A stretch of 64,000 nt of DNA, taken from the NCBI GenBank assembly GCA_024811115.1, contig JAKOGH010000740.1, positions 62,001-126,000 on the forward strand, in the 5' to 3' direction. The stretch's first letter is position 1. Each line of letters begins with the position of its first letter. The position numbers and the translations under genes were made by a program. Under the pieces are notes generated by a model that was not told the origin of the DNA, ran no database searches, and saw nothing but the letters and a program-made list of their open reading frames with translations. This DNA comes from Terana coerulea (lineage: Eukaryota > Basidiomycota > Agaricomycetes > Polyporales > Phanerochaetaceae). Positions 1 to 11,306 of this stretch are shown here, piece after piece.

Positions 1-1423
1 CGTGAAAGCAATTTCGGCTCCGTCACCGGCCGGGGAATGCCGGCTATACCGAGGCTTTCCCGGCCGTACTCCCAGCGACCGGGCTTGAGCCGGGCGGCGC
101 GCCGCTTGGTTTCGCGCTGAGTCACGGTCACATGTGTGCGTGAGTCGTGACAATGTCCGCCGGCTGGCGATGGTTTGGCGGTGGCCCTTGTCTTCTTCAC
201 TCTTGTGCTCCTGTTGTGCTCCATTCATCGCCATCTCCGTATTCCATGATTTTGCACGCCAAAAATACAATAACATGAAGATTTTGGGGAAATATCTCCG
301 ATACAGCCGACAACATCCCATACCCTGGGAGACACAGGTTGTATCGGATTTTCCCTGCAGATGCAGAGCCTTCCGAGGCCTCTTAGATGTGTGATGTTGA
401 AATTTTGATGTCCTGAAGATTGAAAAGTAAGGTAACTTTTGTGCTTTGAAATAAGCAAACTCAACTAGCCTGTATACATAGGGTCAGATCTCTTAATAGC
501 GTAGCCGTGACCTTCCGCCCAAGACCGCTCGTGCGGCGCAGGACGAGACATTTGCCAAACTGACGTTTGTCCAGACAATCTGCTCGGATTGCCCTAGTCG
601 CGGTGGAGCGCAACCATGAACCCACGGCACAACGTGCTTGCTTCGCGAGTCGACGACATTCACTACACAGCGATCACTTGGTCTGGTTCAAAGGACACAT
701 GTTGAACCGTCAAAGGCGTGGGTTGTGGTCGAAATCCTAGATATGGCCAAGTTCCTCCACTATGACTTCCTTACCGTGTTATCAGACTTAGTATCACCGT
801 GCGCTAGAAAAACGAAGGTCCCGAGCTTGATCCCCTGCAAACCATGGCCCATCTCGTAGATTCGACTATGTGTTGAGCCGACGCAGTCTCCGGACACACG
901 CCTGATGTAGGTATTAGTACTTGAGGCGCACCTCAACGATGCTCAGACGACAGGCAAGTCACCGTTCTTCTTCGTGACATTAAATCGCGGGCCTCTGCCG
1001 CCTCCAGCAATCCTACATCAGGTATGCAGGTTCGCCCGCCGGGTGTACTTGGCGCACTCTCATGCTATTTTGCTGACCCTGCACTCCTTGATCTTTACCG
1101 GACATGTTTCCGATCGACGTCGCTGCCCTGTACCGCCTAGCATGCAAGCAGGGCTGACAGAGACACGACGTGTAGGACGCGGAAAGGCGTGGTGGCTGTC
1201 GGGTTGCATACATGTTGTGTGTGCCTGGGCAGCAGACCAGCCCTAAAAGTTGGGTTTCATGATGCATTCGACGCTCGTGCCGGTGATCCTATCGTAACAA
1301 GCTACCTGGTGCACGGTCCGAGTCAGGAGCTAAGCACTTGATCAGGCAAACTAACCTACTGACAGGTGCACAGTTCTAATCCCGTGCGTGTTGCGCAGAA
1401 CGTTTTCTGTGCGACTATGCCAT
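1..1423. other. No gene recognised
   Basis: Only short overlapping open frames without protein-like composition are present. I see no repeat, RNA gene or recognisable domain. The stretch may hold promoter or untranslated sequence of genes outside the window. Confidence 0.4.
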
Positions 1424-3122
1424 TCAGGGTATCCTCCACATCGCGATCCCGCTCCTCTCCTTGTCTACCTTCTTCTTCACCTCGTCGCTTTCCCCGCTTC
1501 TCACCGCGCCCGCAATCAACAGGGACACCGCATCCTGCAGCGTCTTCTTCTTCTGCTCCACGCTCGCCTTCGCGTCACCGCCCTCAGCATCCGCCGCGTC
1601 AGTCCCGCCATGTTTCGCCGGCACCACCACCCGCTCCCAGTCCACACATAGGTCGAGGTACTCAAAGACGACCTTCGCGATCCCGCCGAAGCCGTGGCTG
1701 TCTTCGAGCACGTCACCGTCCTTCGGCAACACGACCTTCCACAGGTGCTCAAGCGTGAGCGTGTCCCAGGCGACGAGCGGCGCGCCGACCTTGACGGGCA
1801 CGACGATCGCCGGGCAGCCGTTGAGCAGCTGGTAGTACATCACACTCTCGGAGGGGCGTGCGCTCGAGGTCCATATTCCGGCTCGGTGTGGCTTGAGGCC
1901 CATCACGAGGATAACCATGCGCCGCGGCGTCGGTGGCGGGAGGGAGCGCTGTGAGCGTAGGCTCGGGAGACGGGGTGCGGGAGCGAGACAGTAGATTCGA
2001 TAGCTTGGGTATATCTCGCAGTGAGGGAATGGATAGAGATGAGTGTGACGCTGGCGGCGGCGTCGCAGACGGCTCTGCGGCAACGGCAGAAGCTAGAGTA
2101 ATGACTAGAGCCGATTCGGCTAGGAGGGTTTCACCGACGCGGTAGTCACCTGGTTATGAAAAGGTGAGTATATGCGCGGTGTTTCGAGAATCAGGCAAAG
2201 AATGAACCTGGTAAGAACGGCCCGTGAGCGAAGACCACGTCGGGCTTCATGGTACGTGGTATGATAGGCCTGCGTCCGCTTGCGAAGAGGTAAGGTGAGA
2301 ACCAACCCTTCTCGGTCGAAAGGTAGTCCTTCACGTTGGAAAACAGGGAAGTATCTCTAAATACGAACAATGAGTTGTCGTTACCACGTTCTTGAGGGAT
2401 GAAGTATTCACTCACTTGTGCAGGCTACCACGATAGAATCCTAGCGCAGCGTCCTCGATAGTGTGCTTGTACTTGAGCGTAATCAAGATTTCCTTGATCC
2501 CTGTCGTCTGCAGTCTGTCCGAATGAATCGGTATCATGTGGTTGATGGGTTTGTCAATGAGGAGATCGTCTGCGAAGTGCACGGTCAAGTCAAATCCGGC
2601 GTGCATCCCAATCTCTACGAGAATGCTGTCTCCGACAGTTGAGACAATGACGTCGGAGACGGGACCCATGACTGGAGCTGCCACAGCGGCCATTCCACCC
2701 TGGGTAGCATGCACTCAGCAAGCGTAGAATTTGTACCACACATTCGGGGCAACGTACCGTAGCAGCAATGATAGTGTGGACAGCAAGGTCTCGGAAGCGT
2801 ATGCATGGCAAAAGAAGTGGGGACGAATCGCCCCACTGCGAGCATTCGTACGTTGAGTGCAATACCGAACGGTGTGGTATTCCTACGTACCGGGGAAAGA
2901 CAGACAACGCTCGTCCCGGAAGCCCTCAGAGTCTCCCAGGAGGACATAACGATCCTTCCCGTCATGGACTACATACTTCAGATATCAGCACCCCGCCACG
3001 ACCATAAACACTTAACTCACGCCGACCAGCTTTCTAACAATCCAAGGGGCAGCCTTCTCTTGTCCTGCATCTTGCACGGACGCTGGGTCAACCGGCCCAA
3101 GAGCAGAGACTTCTTCACCCAT
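1424..3122 (-). CDS. Conserved multi-exon protein of unknown function
   Basis: I do not recognise the family. The first five exons fit canonical splice sites: 3021..3122, 2891..2975, 2758..2789, 2416..2699 and 2208..2356. They open with MGEEVSALGPVDPASVQ and run in phase through YVVHDGKDRYVLLGD, HTIIAATGGMAAVAAP and DLTVHFADDLLIDKPINHMI to MKPDVVFAHGPFLPG. A sixth exon probably starts at 2149 (GDYRVGETLLAESAL) and leads into a Ser/Pro-rich stretch. The frame then changes near 1918-1950 to reach the C-terminal block, which includes YYQLLNGCPAIVVPVKVG and ends at 1424. That last junction is unsolved: it may be an intron, a one-base frame break, or the boundary between two genes (1424..1918 and 2191..3122). 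The composition is globular and apparently soluble, with no signal peptide or membrane helix. Start choice: the first ATG in frame with the conserved exon; an upstream ATG near 3196 could add an exon. Confidence 0.5.
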
Positions 3123-3458
3123 CTTCGCGTATGCTCAGGGCTTGGCAGGTCGGAAAGGGAAAGTTGAGGGGTATACTGTATCGTGGTTGTCGTCATTGAT
3201 ATATATGCGCGCAGAAAAGCTAGAATCAAATGGCCGTAACAACGAGATTGTTATCGAGGATCACAGGATGGAGTGCGTCGCGCTCAGCCTCGACGCGGAC
3301 GCTGTAAATGCGTGGGGGACTTAGCGCCCAGCGCCAGCAGCCCGTTCAACGGACTCGGGCAGAGGCCGTTCGCAGCAAGTGAAGCTCACACAAACGTAGA
3401 GATGATGATGATGCAAATGTATTCCATGACCTCCACTATCGTAACAGCTACACATGGG

Positions 3459-3645
3459 CACGTTGAGGCCCCATCTTCCACCCGCGACCACCTATCGCGA
3501 TGTTCTCAGTCAGACTGAGTCCATCGCCGCCCGGACCTGCCAGTGTACACAGGAACGTTGAGATCCTGTCTTCGCTTGAAGGGGATGTTAAGATCCCGTC
3601 CATCTGCCATCGGTACTAAGGCTCGTTGAGGCCGCCTCCTGCGAG
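3459..3645 (+). repeat. Four degenerate copies of a CGTTGAGgNcCcNTCTT-like unit
   Basis: Similar words recur at about 3459 (cgttgaggccccatctt), 3552 (cgttgagatcctgtctt), 3587 (tgttaagatcccgtcca) and 3625 (cgttgaggccgcctcct). Spacing is irregular, 35-95 bp. They lie just downstream of the SAH hydrolase stop codon and could be 3'-region sequence or a decayed minisatellite. No function can be assigned. Confidence 0.3.
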
Positions 3646-3670
3646 TCACACATACACCAATGGGTGCCGC

Positions 3671-5232
3671 TTAGTAACGGTAGTGCGAGGGCTTGTAGGG
3701 GCCGTTGGCGGGGATGTCGAGGTACGACGCCTGCTCCTTGGAGAGCACGGTGAGCTTGACGTTGAGCTGCTCGAGGTGGGCGCGAGCAACCTCCTCGTCG
3801 AGCTCCTTGGGGAGCATGTGGACGCCGAGGGGGAACTGCCCGGGGTTCGTCCAGAGCGCGATCTGGGCGAGGACCTGGTTGGCGAACGAGCAGGACATGA
3901 CGAACGAGGGGTGGCCGGTGGCGCAGCCCAAGTTGACGAGACGACCCTCAGCGAGGAGGAGGATGTGACGGCCGCTGGCCATGGTGAAGCGATCAACCTG
4001 GGGCTTGATGTTGACGGCCTGCTTGGCGTTGGCCTTCAACCAGGCGACGTCGATCTCAACGTCGAAGTGGCCGATGTTGGAGACGATGGCATCCTCGGGC
4101 ATGACCTCGAAGTGCTTGGCGGTGATGATGTCCCTGTTACCGGTGGTGGTGACGAAGACGTTGGCGCGGGGTGCAGCCTCCTCCATGGTGGTGACTTCAT
4201 AGCCGGCCATGGCTGCCTGGAGGGCGTTGATAGGGTCGATCTCGGTAACAAGAACGCGAGCACCGTAAGAGCGGAGGGACTCTGCGCAACCCTTGCCGAC
4301 ATCCCCGAAACCAGCGACGACGGCGACCTTTCCAGCAAGCATCACGTCGGTGGCGCGCTTGATACCATCCACGAGGGATTCGCGGCATCCATAGTAGTTG
4401 TCGAACTTGGACTTGGTGACGGAGTCGTTGACATTGATGGCGGGGACCTTGAGCTTGCCGTCACGGAACATCTTGTAGAGATGGTGAACACCAGTGGTGG
4501 TCTCCTCAGAAAGACCACGGATGTCTGTATGAAGCGTTAGACGATATGGAACGAAGCCGTCTTAAGCGAATTGACATACCCTTGAGGTATTGGGGGAACT
4601 TCTCGTGGACGAGGGTGGTCAAGTCACCTCCGTCATCCAAGATCATGTTGAGCCCCTGGCCGTTGGGGAAACCAGCAATGGTCTGCTCAATGCACCAGTT
4701 GTACTCCTCCTCGGTCTCGCCCTTCCAAGCGAAGACGGGAACACCGGTCGCGGCAATAGCGGAGGCGGCGTGATCCTGCGTAGAGAAGATGTTCTGGGAG
4801 TCAAAGTGAATTAGTTCGAAGCGCCGAAATGTAAAGGTGGGATTTACTCACGCAAGACGACCAGGTAACCTCCGCGCCAAGAGCAGTCAAGGTCTCGATG
4901 AGAACGGCAGTCTGAATGGTCCTGTACGCGCGGTGAGAATCCTGCCGAGATTAACTTTAAGTAGGCTTACATGTGCAAGCATCCAGCAATGCGGGCACCC
5001 TTGAGAGGCTGCGTGGGGCCGTACTGGAAGGGACATTGTTAGTCGGCCCGCAGTAGACTGCAGCTCGCCACAACACACCTTCGTCCTCATGTACATGAGT
5101 CCTGGCATCTCATGCTCAGCAATCTCGATCTCCTTGCGACCGAACGCAGCGAGAGATATGTCTGGAGAACGTGTCAGCTAACGGTACCAACTGGAAATGC
5201 TTGGACGACGTACCAGCAACCTTGTAGACCAT
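3671..5232 (-). CDS. SAH1: S-adenosyl-L-homocysteine hydrolase (adenosylhomocysteinase)
   Basis: This NAD+-dependent cytosolic enzyme splits S-adenosylhomocysteine into adenosine and homocysteine. That relieves product inhibition of methyltransferases and feeds the methionine cycle. Six exons were solved, all with GT-AG introns: 5214..5232, 5079..5161, 4971..5023, 4852..4921, 4580..4793 and 3671..4524, giving 430 residues, the usual length. The start is [19 protein letters not shown]. The substrate half carries [16 protein letters not shown] and the [18 protein letters not shown] signature. The Rossmann fold shows [20 protein letters not shown], and the C-terminus KPSHYRY is the typical lid tail. 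No frame break is visible. The 3' exon is strongly GC-biased at third positions, consistent with high expression. A long open frame on the opposite strand (3626..4540) is a by-product of that bias. Confidence 0.97.
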
Positions 5233-6015
5233 GTTGAGAGCTTTGCGAGGGAGGAAGGTGGTGGGAGAGAGCAGAGATGGGGGATGAGAGCAAAAAGTCG
5301 TACGCTTTTCACTGATTCTGGATACGCGCCCACGTGGTAAAATAGCTAGCATCGGATGTCCTTATGGGCGCTAAGCATGTCTTCACATCCCACTGCGACC
5401 AAGACCCCGCCAGCGAAATGCCGCATCGCTGAGCTTGTTCAGTACTCCTGTGAGATAGAACAGGACGCTTCAGGCAACTCACAGTTCCATTGCTGGCCCA
5501 TCCCTCGCGTTTTTCGCATGTAAGTCACCTCCACGTAAAATCAAGCGCAACTTTGAAGATGTTTGCCATGCCAGATGCCCAGGACGCCCTGCTGTTGAGA
5601 TAACGCGTTACGTTGAAACAGACACCAGTACCGGAGAAGTCAGATTGCCTTCTGAGGCAAGGTGAGCCATGACTCCATGATTCAGAAGGGGACCGGAGTA
5701 GACCCACATCGTCCGGCTTGATTGTCGCTCTCATAGTCAACAGCTGCCGAAGGGAAAGCCGTGGCGAGACGTTCGTACTTACCCACAAGATACACCGAAG
5801 GAAGCTTAGTTTCCTACGGCTCGTGGCTTGTTCTGTGGTAGTCTAGCAGACAATACATATGGTCGCCTCAGTTGTCGACTTGGACAGCCGGACCAGCGGG
5901 GAACGTAACTGCGTGGCGTCCGACAAGGCCTTCGTGAAGCGCGCCGGCAGCATCTGAGATGATAGCTGGAGATAGCCTATAGGGTTTACGGAGGGTCCGT
6001 GGATAAGAACAGGTG
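5233..6015. other. Intergenic region upstream of SAH hydrolase
   Basis: This holds the promoter and 5' leader of the SAH hydrolase gene. No coding frame with recognisable similarity was found before the left end of the Harbinger element at 6,019. Confidence 0.4.
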
Positions 6016-6018
6016 AGT
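6016..6018. repeat. 3-bp target-site duplication AGT, left copy
   Basis: AGT directly precedes the left terminal repeat, and AGT directly follows the right one (11304..11306). PIF/Harbinger elements make 3-bp duplications, commonly TWA-like; AGT is not the preferred triplet, so this alone is weak evidence. Confidence 0.6.
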
Positions 6019-6040
6019 GGATGACTTTCCGTAAGGGTTT
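6019..6040 (+). repeat. Left terminal inverted repeat of the Harbinger element
   Basis: It begins GGATGACTTTCCGTAAGG and continues GTTT. The reverse complement of the right end reads GGATGACCTTCCGTAAGG then ATTT. Weaker similarity (TTTAC..GGC) continues inward with a gap. Confidence 0.85.
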
Positions 6041-6580
6041 TACAGACGGCAGATAACTGTAGATACCGTAGATGCCGAAATAGGAAGGTGGATTGGGCTC
6101 AAGTGTGCGTCGTAAATCGCGAAAAGACTGCGGGAGGGGTGTATATTCGTACTCCGACCTTGCGGCCGAGATGCCACTGCTGTGGCACTGCATTTGGTTT
6201 CACCGACATATGTTGGCATCAGGCGGCGCATCCATATAAGGTATGTATCCGGTCCGCCTCCGCTGTCCGAGTCGTCCGCAACGCATGGTTTTACGAAGAG
6301 GGGGCGCCCCCTCCGTTCTTGCCGTACTTTGGCCAAGGGCGCTTGTCTGAGTATGGAAGGTGGCATCCCTAATGCGGTAAGTCTTGGATCTGCGCCGCGC
6401 CGACCGTCGTACAGATAGCATGGTGCAGCGGGAGGCAGAGAGATAAATCTGAGCTGCTACCTCAAGCTACCCGTGCTTTGTCAGTGAAATATGGCGCGAT
6501 TTTGCTGAATAAACCACCACCTGAGAGGCCAGCAAGTACGAGAGTAACCGGTACGAAATAGCCGAAGTATTTCTGAGCAG

Positions 6581-6590
6581 AGGATAAAAG
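6581..6590 (+). promoter_or_regulatory. TATA-like box of the Myb/SANT gene
   Basis: AGGATAAAAG lies about 110 bp upstream of the ATG at 6696. A pyrimidine-rich, CACTC-containing leader follows, as is common in basidiomycete promoters. This is inferred from position only. Confidence 0.4.
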
Positions 6591-6695
6591 GCCTAGAAAT
6601 CTCGCTGAAGCACCAGCCAAATTTTACACTCCTTTGACCCCTCAAATCTCACTCACTCGCATTCCTTTGCTTCTACTCTCGTAGTCTCTTTACCG

Positions 6696-9194
6696 ATGTC
6701 CTCTAATCAAACTCCCTTCAACGCCGACGGCCCTGCTCATAATGCTCCTGGCGAGCCGCATACCGGGTCTGTTCAGCGTGAACAGGGTGATTCTAATACG
6801 GTAAGTGTATTTGTAGTAAGTATATGGATTGTACTGATGTATACTCTACTATAAGGCGCCGGCGCCGCGGTCTGGCTATCCACGCCCTCGTCCTGCATAC
6901 ATAGGAGCCCCAGGCAGGGCGCCGCCACCGGAGATGACGCGTCTCTCCAATTCGCAAGTAGGCACGGAGTCCGTTGGTGCCATCGGGCACGGGATGCCAC
7001 AGTACTATCAAGGAGCTGACGCCCTTCCCACGCACATGTACCCCGAGGACTTTTCCCACGTCCCTGCACCTTATCGCGCTCGGTACCATCCATCCTTCCC
7101 GTCTACCCAACCCTTCAACCCGGAGCCTCCGACGCCATCAGGATTTCTCCCGCCAGCGTATCAGCCTTACCAGCTGCATGCACCGACACTTGCCAGCCGT
7201 GTTGGTGCTGAACCCGGTCCAAGTCGAGCGTCGAACCAGCAGTCCGGTCGAAACGATATCGACGCAGGCGACTCGAGTCTGTTCGACTCCATACCCTCGA
7301 CGCTGAGCGATACCGATCCCGACCTCGCCGACGATGCCTTGTTTTCACATTTGCGCACAAAGGACAAGGTAAGTACGGCGCGTGTTCTTGATATGACACT
7401 TAGGCTCACTTTCTTATCCTGCTCTAGGAAAGGGCGTTGAAGGTCGCCGTCAAGAGAACAAAGGCGAGAGCGTGACGGTTAAGGTGGAAAAAGTAAGCAC
7501 CTTCAGTGTCCTTCGACGCAGCCTGAGGTTACTTACTGAATCTTTTGCTATAGGGAAAAGGTGGCGATCGGCATCCCCGAGAGGCCCCGGCTGCCAGTTC
7601 AGCAGGCTCAAAGCCGAAGCCGAAGGCCTCCAATCGTCAAAGCCAGTCAAAGGGAAAGAAACGAGCGCGCTCACCTGGCCGACCTTCAGCCCCTTCATCC
7701 GCTGCTGCTCCAAGGCGTGGTCGGCAGCCTGGGGCGTCGGGATACAACCCGGCCGATCTCCATCGACTCGTCACGTTGATGCGGCAGTTCCTTCCACTCG
7801 GGCCTAACGAATGGGCCGGAGTCTGCAAGAAATTCAACTTGTGGGCCACAGAACACGGACGCCCTGAGCGTGGTGAGAAAGCCCTTCGATCGAAGTGGGA
7901 CTCAGTAAGCCATCTTTGTTAACATATAAGTGTGATTATGGCACTTACAACTTAGCTACATAGATGGTGCGCACTCCAAAGCCTACAGGAAGTGCAGCTG
8001 TGCCCGCCTTTGTTGAGAGTGCCTGGGAGATCGATGAGCTAATCAACGAGAGGGCCAATACGCGCACTCGATGACTCTGCTATCGACGGCGACGGCGACA
8101 TTCACGCCGCGCATGACTCCGACACGCCCATTGAGATCTCTAGTGATGAGTCAGAAGACGAGGACGACATACCACAGATCAAGAAGACGCGCACGCAGCC
8201 TACCGGCAGATCAACAACATCCTCCACTTCCACTGCCCTCGTCGCAACCAAGCGCTCTCGCCCAGCTGTCACCCAAAGTCTAACCGACACCATCACGTCT
8301 GCCTTCGACCCACGCGCCCAGGCAGCACGCGATGAGGTGCGGCACGCTCAGCGTCAGGAGTCGTCCATGATTGAGCTCCTATCTGCTCAGCTGCGCGAGG
8401 TTTCTTCCCGGGCGATAACGCTTCAGGACCGGCTCGGCGCTGAAACTCGAAGGGCAGACCGGGCTGAGCAAGAGCTTCGGCTTCAACAGCTGCTTGCGAG
8501 TCGCCTCAATGTTCCGCCGCCACCAGCTGGTCGCACCTCCGCTCAATCAGCCGGCCGCCATCGTACTACAGCAGCCTCGTGGTCTGACGAAGATGAACTT
8601 GAGCATGTCACCCCGCAGCCTCGACGTCGTTATCCCAGCCCACCCCCTGCTCCTGGCCCTAGCATGCGTCAGCGCCGTTCCATTCCAATGTCAACTGGCG
8701 GCTACGACAACTATGAGCCTGCCGCGTCACCAACCGAACGGTTCTGGCGAGCAGCGCGAGAGGAGCCAAGTCCTCGGAGTACGTCGCCATCTGCGAGCAC
8801 CGTCTCCACGAACTACAGTGTATGGTCACAGCCGGCTCGTCTTTCTCATGCCGGCCCTTCTCGTGCCGGCCCTTCTCGGTCAGCGGTCACTTCGATGGGA
8901 CACTCACCCCTTCGGCTTCCACCACTGCGTCTTCCTCGTTCTCCCAGTCCACCTCGGCTTGTCCCCAGGCCTGCTCGTACTCCTTCACCCGCGTTGCGCA
9001 ATGATCTGGACATGCTCGCTCTGACTGCGTCCGGTCTTGATCCGCATCCCAATTCGGCCATCTCTGAGGACGTCACCTATACCATCACCGGCAGTATCAC
9101 CCCCAGTCATGCTCGTACTGCTCAGTTTTCTCTTGATATCTCTGCAAGTGGTAGTCGTCGAGCACCTCCACCTCCACCTGCAGATGAGGAGTAA
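6696..9194 (+). CDS. Myb/SANT-like (DUF6818-type) DNA-binding protein of the Harbinger element
   Basis: This is the accessory protein of the transposon. In PIF/Harbinger elements the Myb/SANT protein recruits the transposase to element ends and aids its nuclear import. Exons: 6696..6800 (MSSNQTPFNADGPAH), 6856..7368, a short exon near 7428..7490, about 7554..7909, and about 7965..9194. The region around 7740-7910 encodes the DNA-binding domain: GYNPADLHRLVTLMRQFLPL, then GPNEWAGVCKKFN, then GEKALRSKWDS, continued after an intron by MVRTPKPTGSAAVP. Pro/Ser/Lys-rich linkers precede it. An acidic patch (SSDESEDEDD) and a coiled coil near 8360-8510 follow, and the tail is disordered and Ser/Pro-rich. 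Between INERAN and RALDDSAIDG (near 8064) the frame shifts by one base in a CGCG tract. Confidence 0.8.
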
Positions 9195-9363
9195 GTGCTT
9201 GCTTTGTCGTAGCCATTTATTATACCCTATACCCTAGACTTGTGGGCTGCTAACTGATTGCTTGATTCTTGTCTGGACTCTCTCTATGATTGCCATATAT
9301 ATATATACCCTCTGTATGCTCACTTTAATTACAAATAATTCCATCTTCTTGTAAATAAACACA
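9195..9363. terminator. Shared 3' region between convergent transposon genes
   Basis: This AT-rich stretch contains TTTATTATAC, a run of AT repeats near 9296-9307, and AATAAACA near 9353-9360 on the + strand. It probably carries the polyadenylation signals of both convergent transposon genes. No coding capacity is seen. Confidence 0.4.
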
Positions 9364-10757
9364 CTAAGCATCAAAGTAAAAGCGGGCAATGCGGTCACCA
9401 CGCCGAATTTCGGGAAACAACATGCGCTCAAACCCATTCCATAACGCTTCGTCCTCCGATGATCTCCAGATTGGCTCATAGACATTTCGTATCTGATTGA
9501 TCCCCACACGAAGAGCACGAACATTGTTCAAACGTGAACAAACCTCCAAGAGGTCTGCTCGCCCAATATCGTCATTGACATCCAGGGGTACGCGCAGCCG
9601 ACCAAAGGAGCCTTGAAGCGCACGCATCCCCCACTCAGCCGATTGCCGAAAGGATATCAGCTCGTTATTGAAAGCGAGGAGCTGCTGACGTTCCTCCCGG
9701 TCAGTCGGGAGCACTGTGTTGATCTTCATGGGCGCCCCGAATTTTGGTGGCAGACCCAATGCTGCCGCGAGGGAATGCTGTGTCCGTGACGAGGTAATAT
9801 CCCTCTGGCGTATCCCGGTCAAGCTTCTGGTAGATCGGACGTGCGACGTGAGAGTCATGCCAGCTACCAGGTGCATTGGTTTGGGCAATAATAATTGTTC
9901 CTTGTATTGGTCCTTCAGCACAAGCATAGCAGCGGCAATCACAACACTCACCTCGAGGGGAAAACGCAAAGACGCAACTGCATACATGCGAGTGCAGCCA
10001 GCCGTTGTATGTTGAATTCTCTATAGTGGGATCTGATGATGTGGCGACTGTGAGATTGAGCCCATCCATACTCCCGATGGCGCCGTTCAGCAGTGGATGT
10101 CGTTCCTGCACCACTCACAGATGTTAGTGTATTCTCAGTGGTACAACGTAGTCCACACACCATTATAAGCCTGCTGTATGCATCAAATTCATTTCCACCA
10201 GGCCCATGGTCTTGGGGATACCGAATTGCACCCTCTGGGACGTGCCGTAAGGTTTGCAGTAGCAGAGTCCGAGCGAAGGAAATGTACCGGTTTATTGTGG
10301 AAGGAATGAGAGCGAAGATCTCGGCCAGTGCCGTTTCAGTCATGGTGGAGCTGATGTAGTGTAGATACAGCGCAAGTGCACCGACCGCATCCAAGGATCT
10401 CGCTCCGAGTCGAGGACGACCCTGAGTGTTGGTATCACTCCGAGGTATGACTGTGGTATCCCAGACAAGGGCAAAGCCGGCCTCTAAAAGATAGTCGAAT
10501 GTTGCGGTGTCGACGCCCATCGTTGTAATGAATGCACGGTCACTTCGACTGGCCCACAGGGCCTGCCAAGCGGTGTCTGAGCGAGGATTCGGCAACAGTT
10601 CAGGACGGGTCAGGTAGAGGCGGCGGCGGCGGGCGTTGCGCAGAACGCGGGCTTGTTCAGCACCCAGAACAAGGCATAAGGAGAGAAATGCGAGTCGACG
10701 TTGTTCTTCGTCCTCGGCTTCATCTATTTCGTCGTCCTCGAGGCGGCGTCGAGACAT
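9364..10757 (-). CDS. PIF/Harbinger DDE transposase (DDE_Tnp_4)
   Basis: The catalytic transposase. It starts MSRRRLEDDEIDEAEDEEQ with a basic/acidic N-terminus. A helix-turn-helix-like segment, TALAEIFALIPSTINRYI, follows (about 10,290-10,345). After an intron near 10,115-10,165 comes GSMDGLNLTV (first Asp); after another near 9,895-9,955 comes NAPGSWHDSHVARPIYQKL (second Asp), then YYLVTDTAFPRG. Last is FRQSAEWGMRALQGSFGRLR (the Glu). All three DDE residues are therefore present. The C-terminus is RGDRIARFYFDA at 9364. Between TKIR and APMKINT an extra base in a four-C run (9735..9738 on the + strand) breaks the frame; removing one restores a typical family sequence. The gene is convergent with the Myb/SANT gene. 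Confidence 0.9.
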
Positions 10758-10976
10758 CCTAGAGATACCAAAGCCAAAGCGCGCGTTGGTCGCCGCAAAT
10801 ATGGGCGGGCGCGGATGAACCCCGGGAGCCCGCAGTTACTAAATAAGGCAACTGTCCACCAATAACGATAAAATTACCTCTTTACCGCGTTCGGATGCTC
10901 TTCAGCTTCACGCATAGCATACAACATGACATTGGTGAATTTTGTCATTCGTTTTCTGATTTTTCTCTTGGGGTTT

Positions 10977-11015
10977 TGTGCCATTTTGCAGCGCACCAGC
11001 CTGCGAAATGGCACA
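10977..11015. repeat. Hairpin-forming inverted repeat inside the right subterminal region
   Basis: TGTGCCATTTTGCAG (10977..10991) and CTGCGAAATGGCACA (11001..11015) are complementary at 14 of 15 positions, with a 9-nt loop. The repeat lies about 220 bp upstream of the transposase start. It may be a transposase-binding or regulatory site. Confidence 0.6.
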
Positions 11016-11281
11016 CTTGCTGTAAATGATGGGCTCTGATGAGGCTCTGACCGCCGAAACGCGCCGAGACTTGTATGCGCGCCGTGGCTTCATGCAAATG
11101 TAGCTTGCCTTTCATCTTAGAGTCCCACAAACCCATTTGCAGGGCCAAACAGCACCGCGACCTAGTCAAAACCTGCTCGAATGTACCCACTCTTATTTAC
11201 AGCTTCGCTTATGGTTTACAGCAGTCGTTCTAAACACATTTAAGCTCCGCTACAAACAAATCAGGAATTTAGAACCGCCGT

Positions 11282-11303
11282 AAATCCTTACGGAAGGTCA
11301 TCC
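11282..11303 (-). repeat. Right terminal inverted repeat of the Harbinger element
   Basis: Read on the minus strand from 11303 it is GGATGACCTTCCGTAAGG followed by ATTTAC. It matches the left end at 20 of 22 positions. AGT, matching the left flank, follows immediately on the + strand. Confidence 0.85.
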
Positions 11304-11306
11304 AGT

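Larger units (their letters stand above)
6019..11303. mobile_element. PIF/Harbinger-type DNA transposon, complete, 5,285 bp
   Basis: The element is bounded by inverted repeats that match at 20 of 22 positions (6019..6040 and 11282..11303) and by a 3-bp AGT duplication. It has the two-gene organisation of Harbinger elements: a Myb/SANT-like DNA-binding protein (6696..9194, +) and a DDE transposase (9364..10757, -), convergent, with only about 170 bp between their stop codons. The outer 680 bp (left) and 545 bp (right) are non-coding and presumably hold promoters and transposase-binding sites. Each gene carries one apparent one-base frame break, which may be sequencing error or early decay. If those are errors, the element could be autonomous. 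Confidence 0.88.

Noticed and set aside
3626..4540. 304-codon plus-strand open frame
   Set aside because: It is antisense to the SAH hydrolase last exon. Its composition (Val/Gly/Asp-rich) is the mirror of GC-biased codons, and the minus strand encodes an unmistakable SAH hydrolase.
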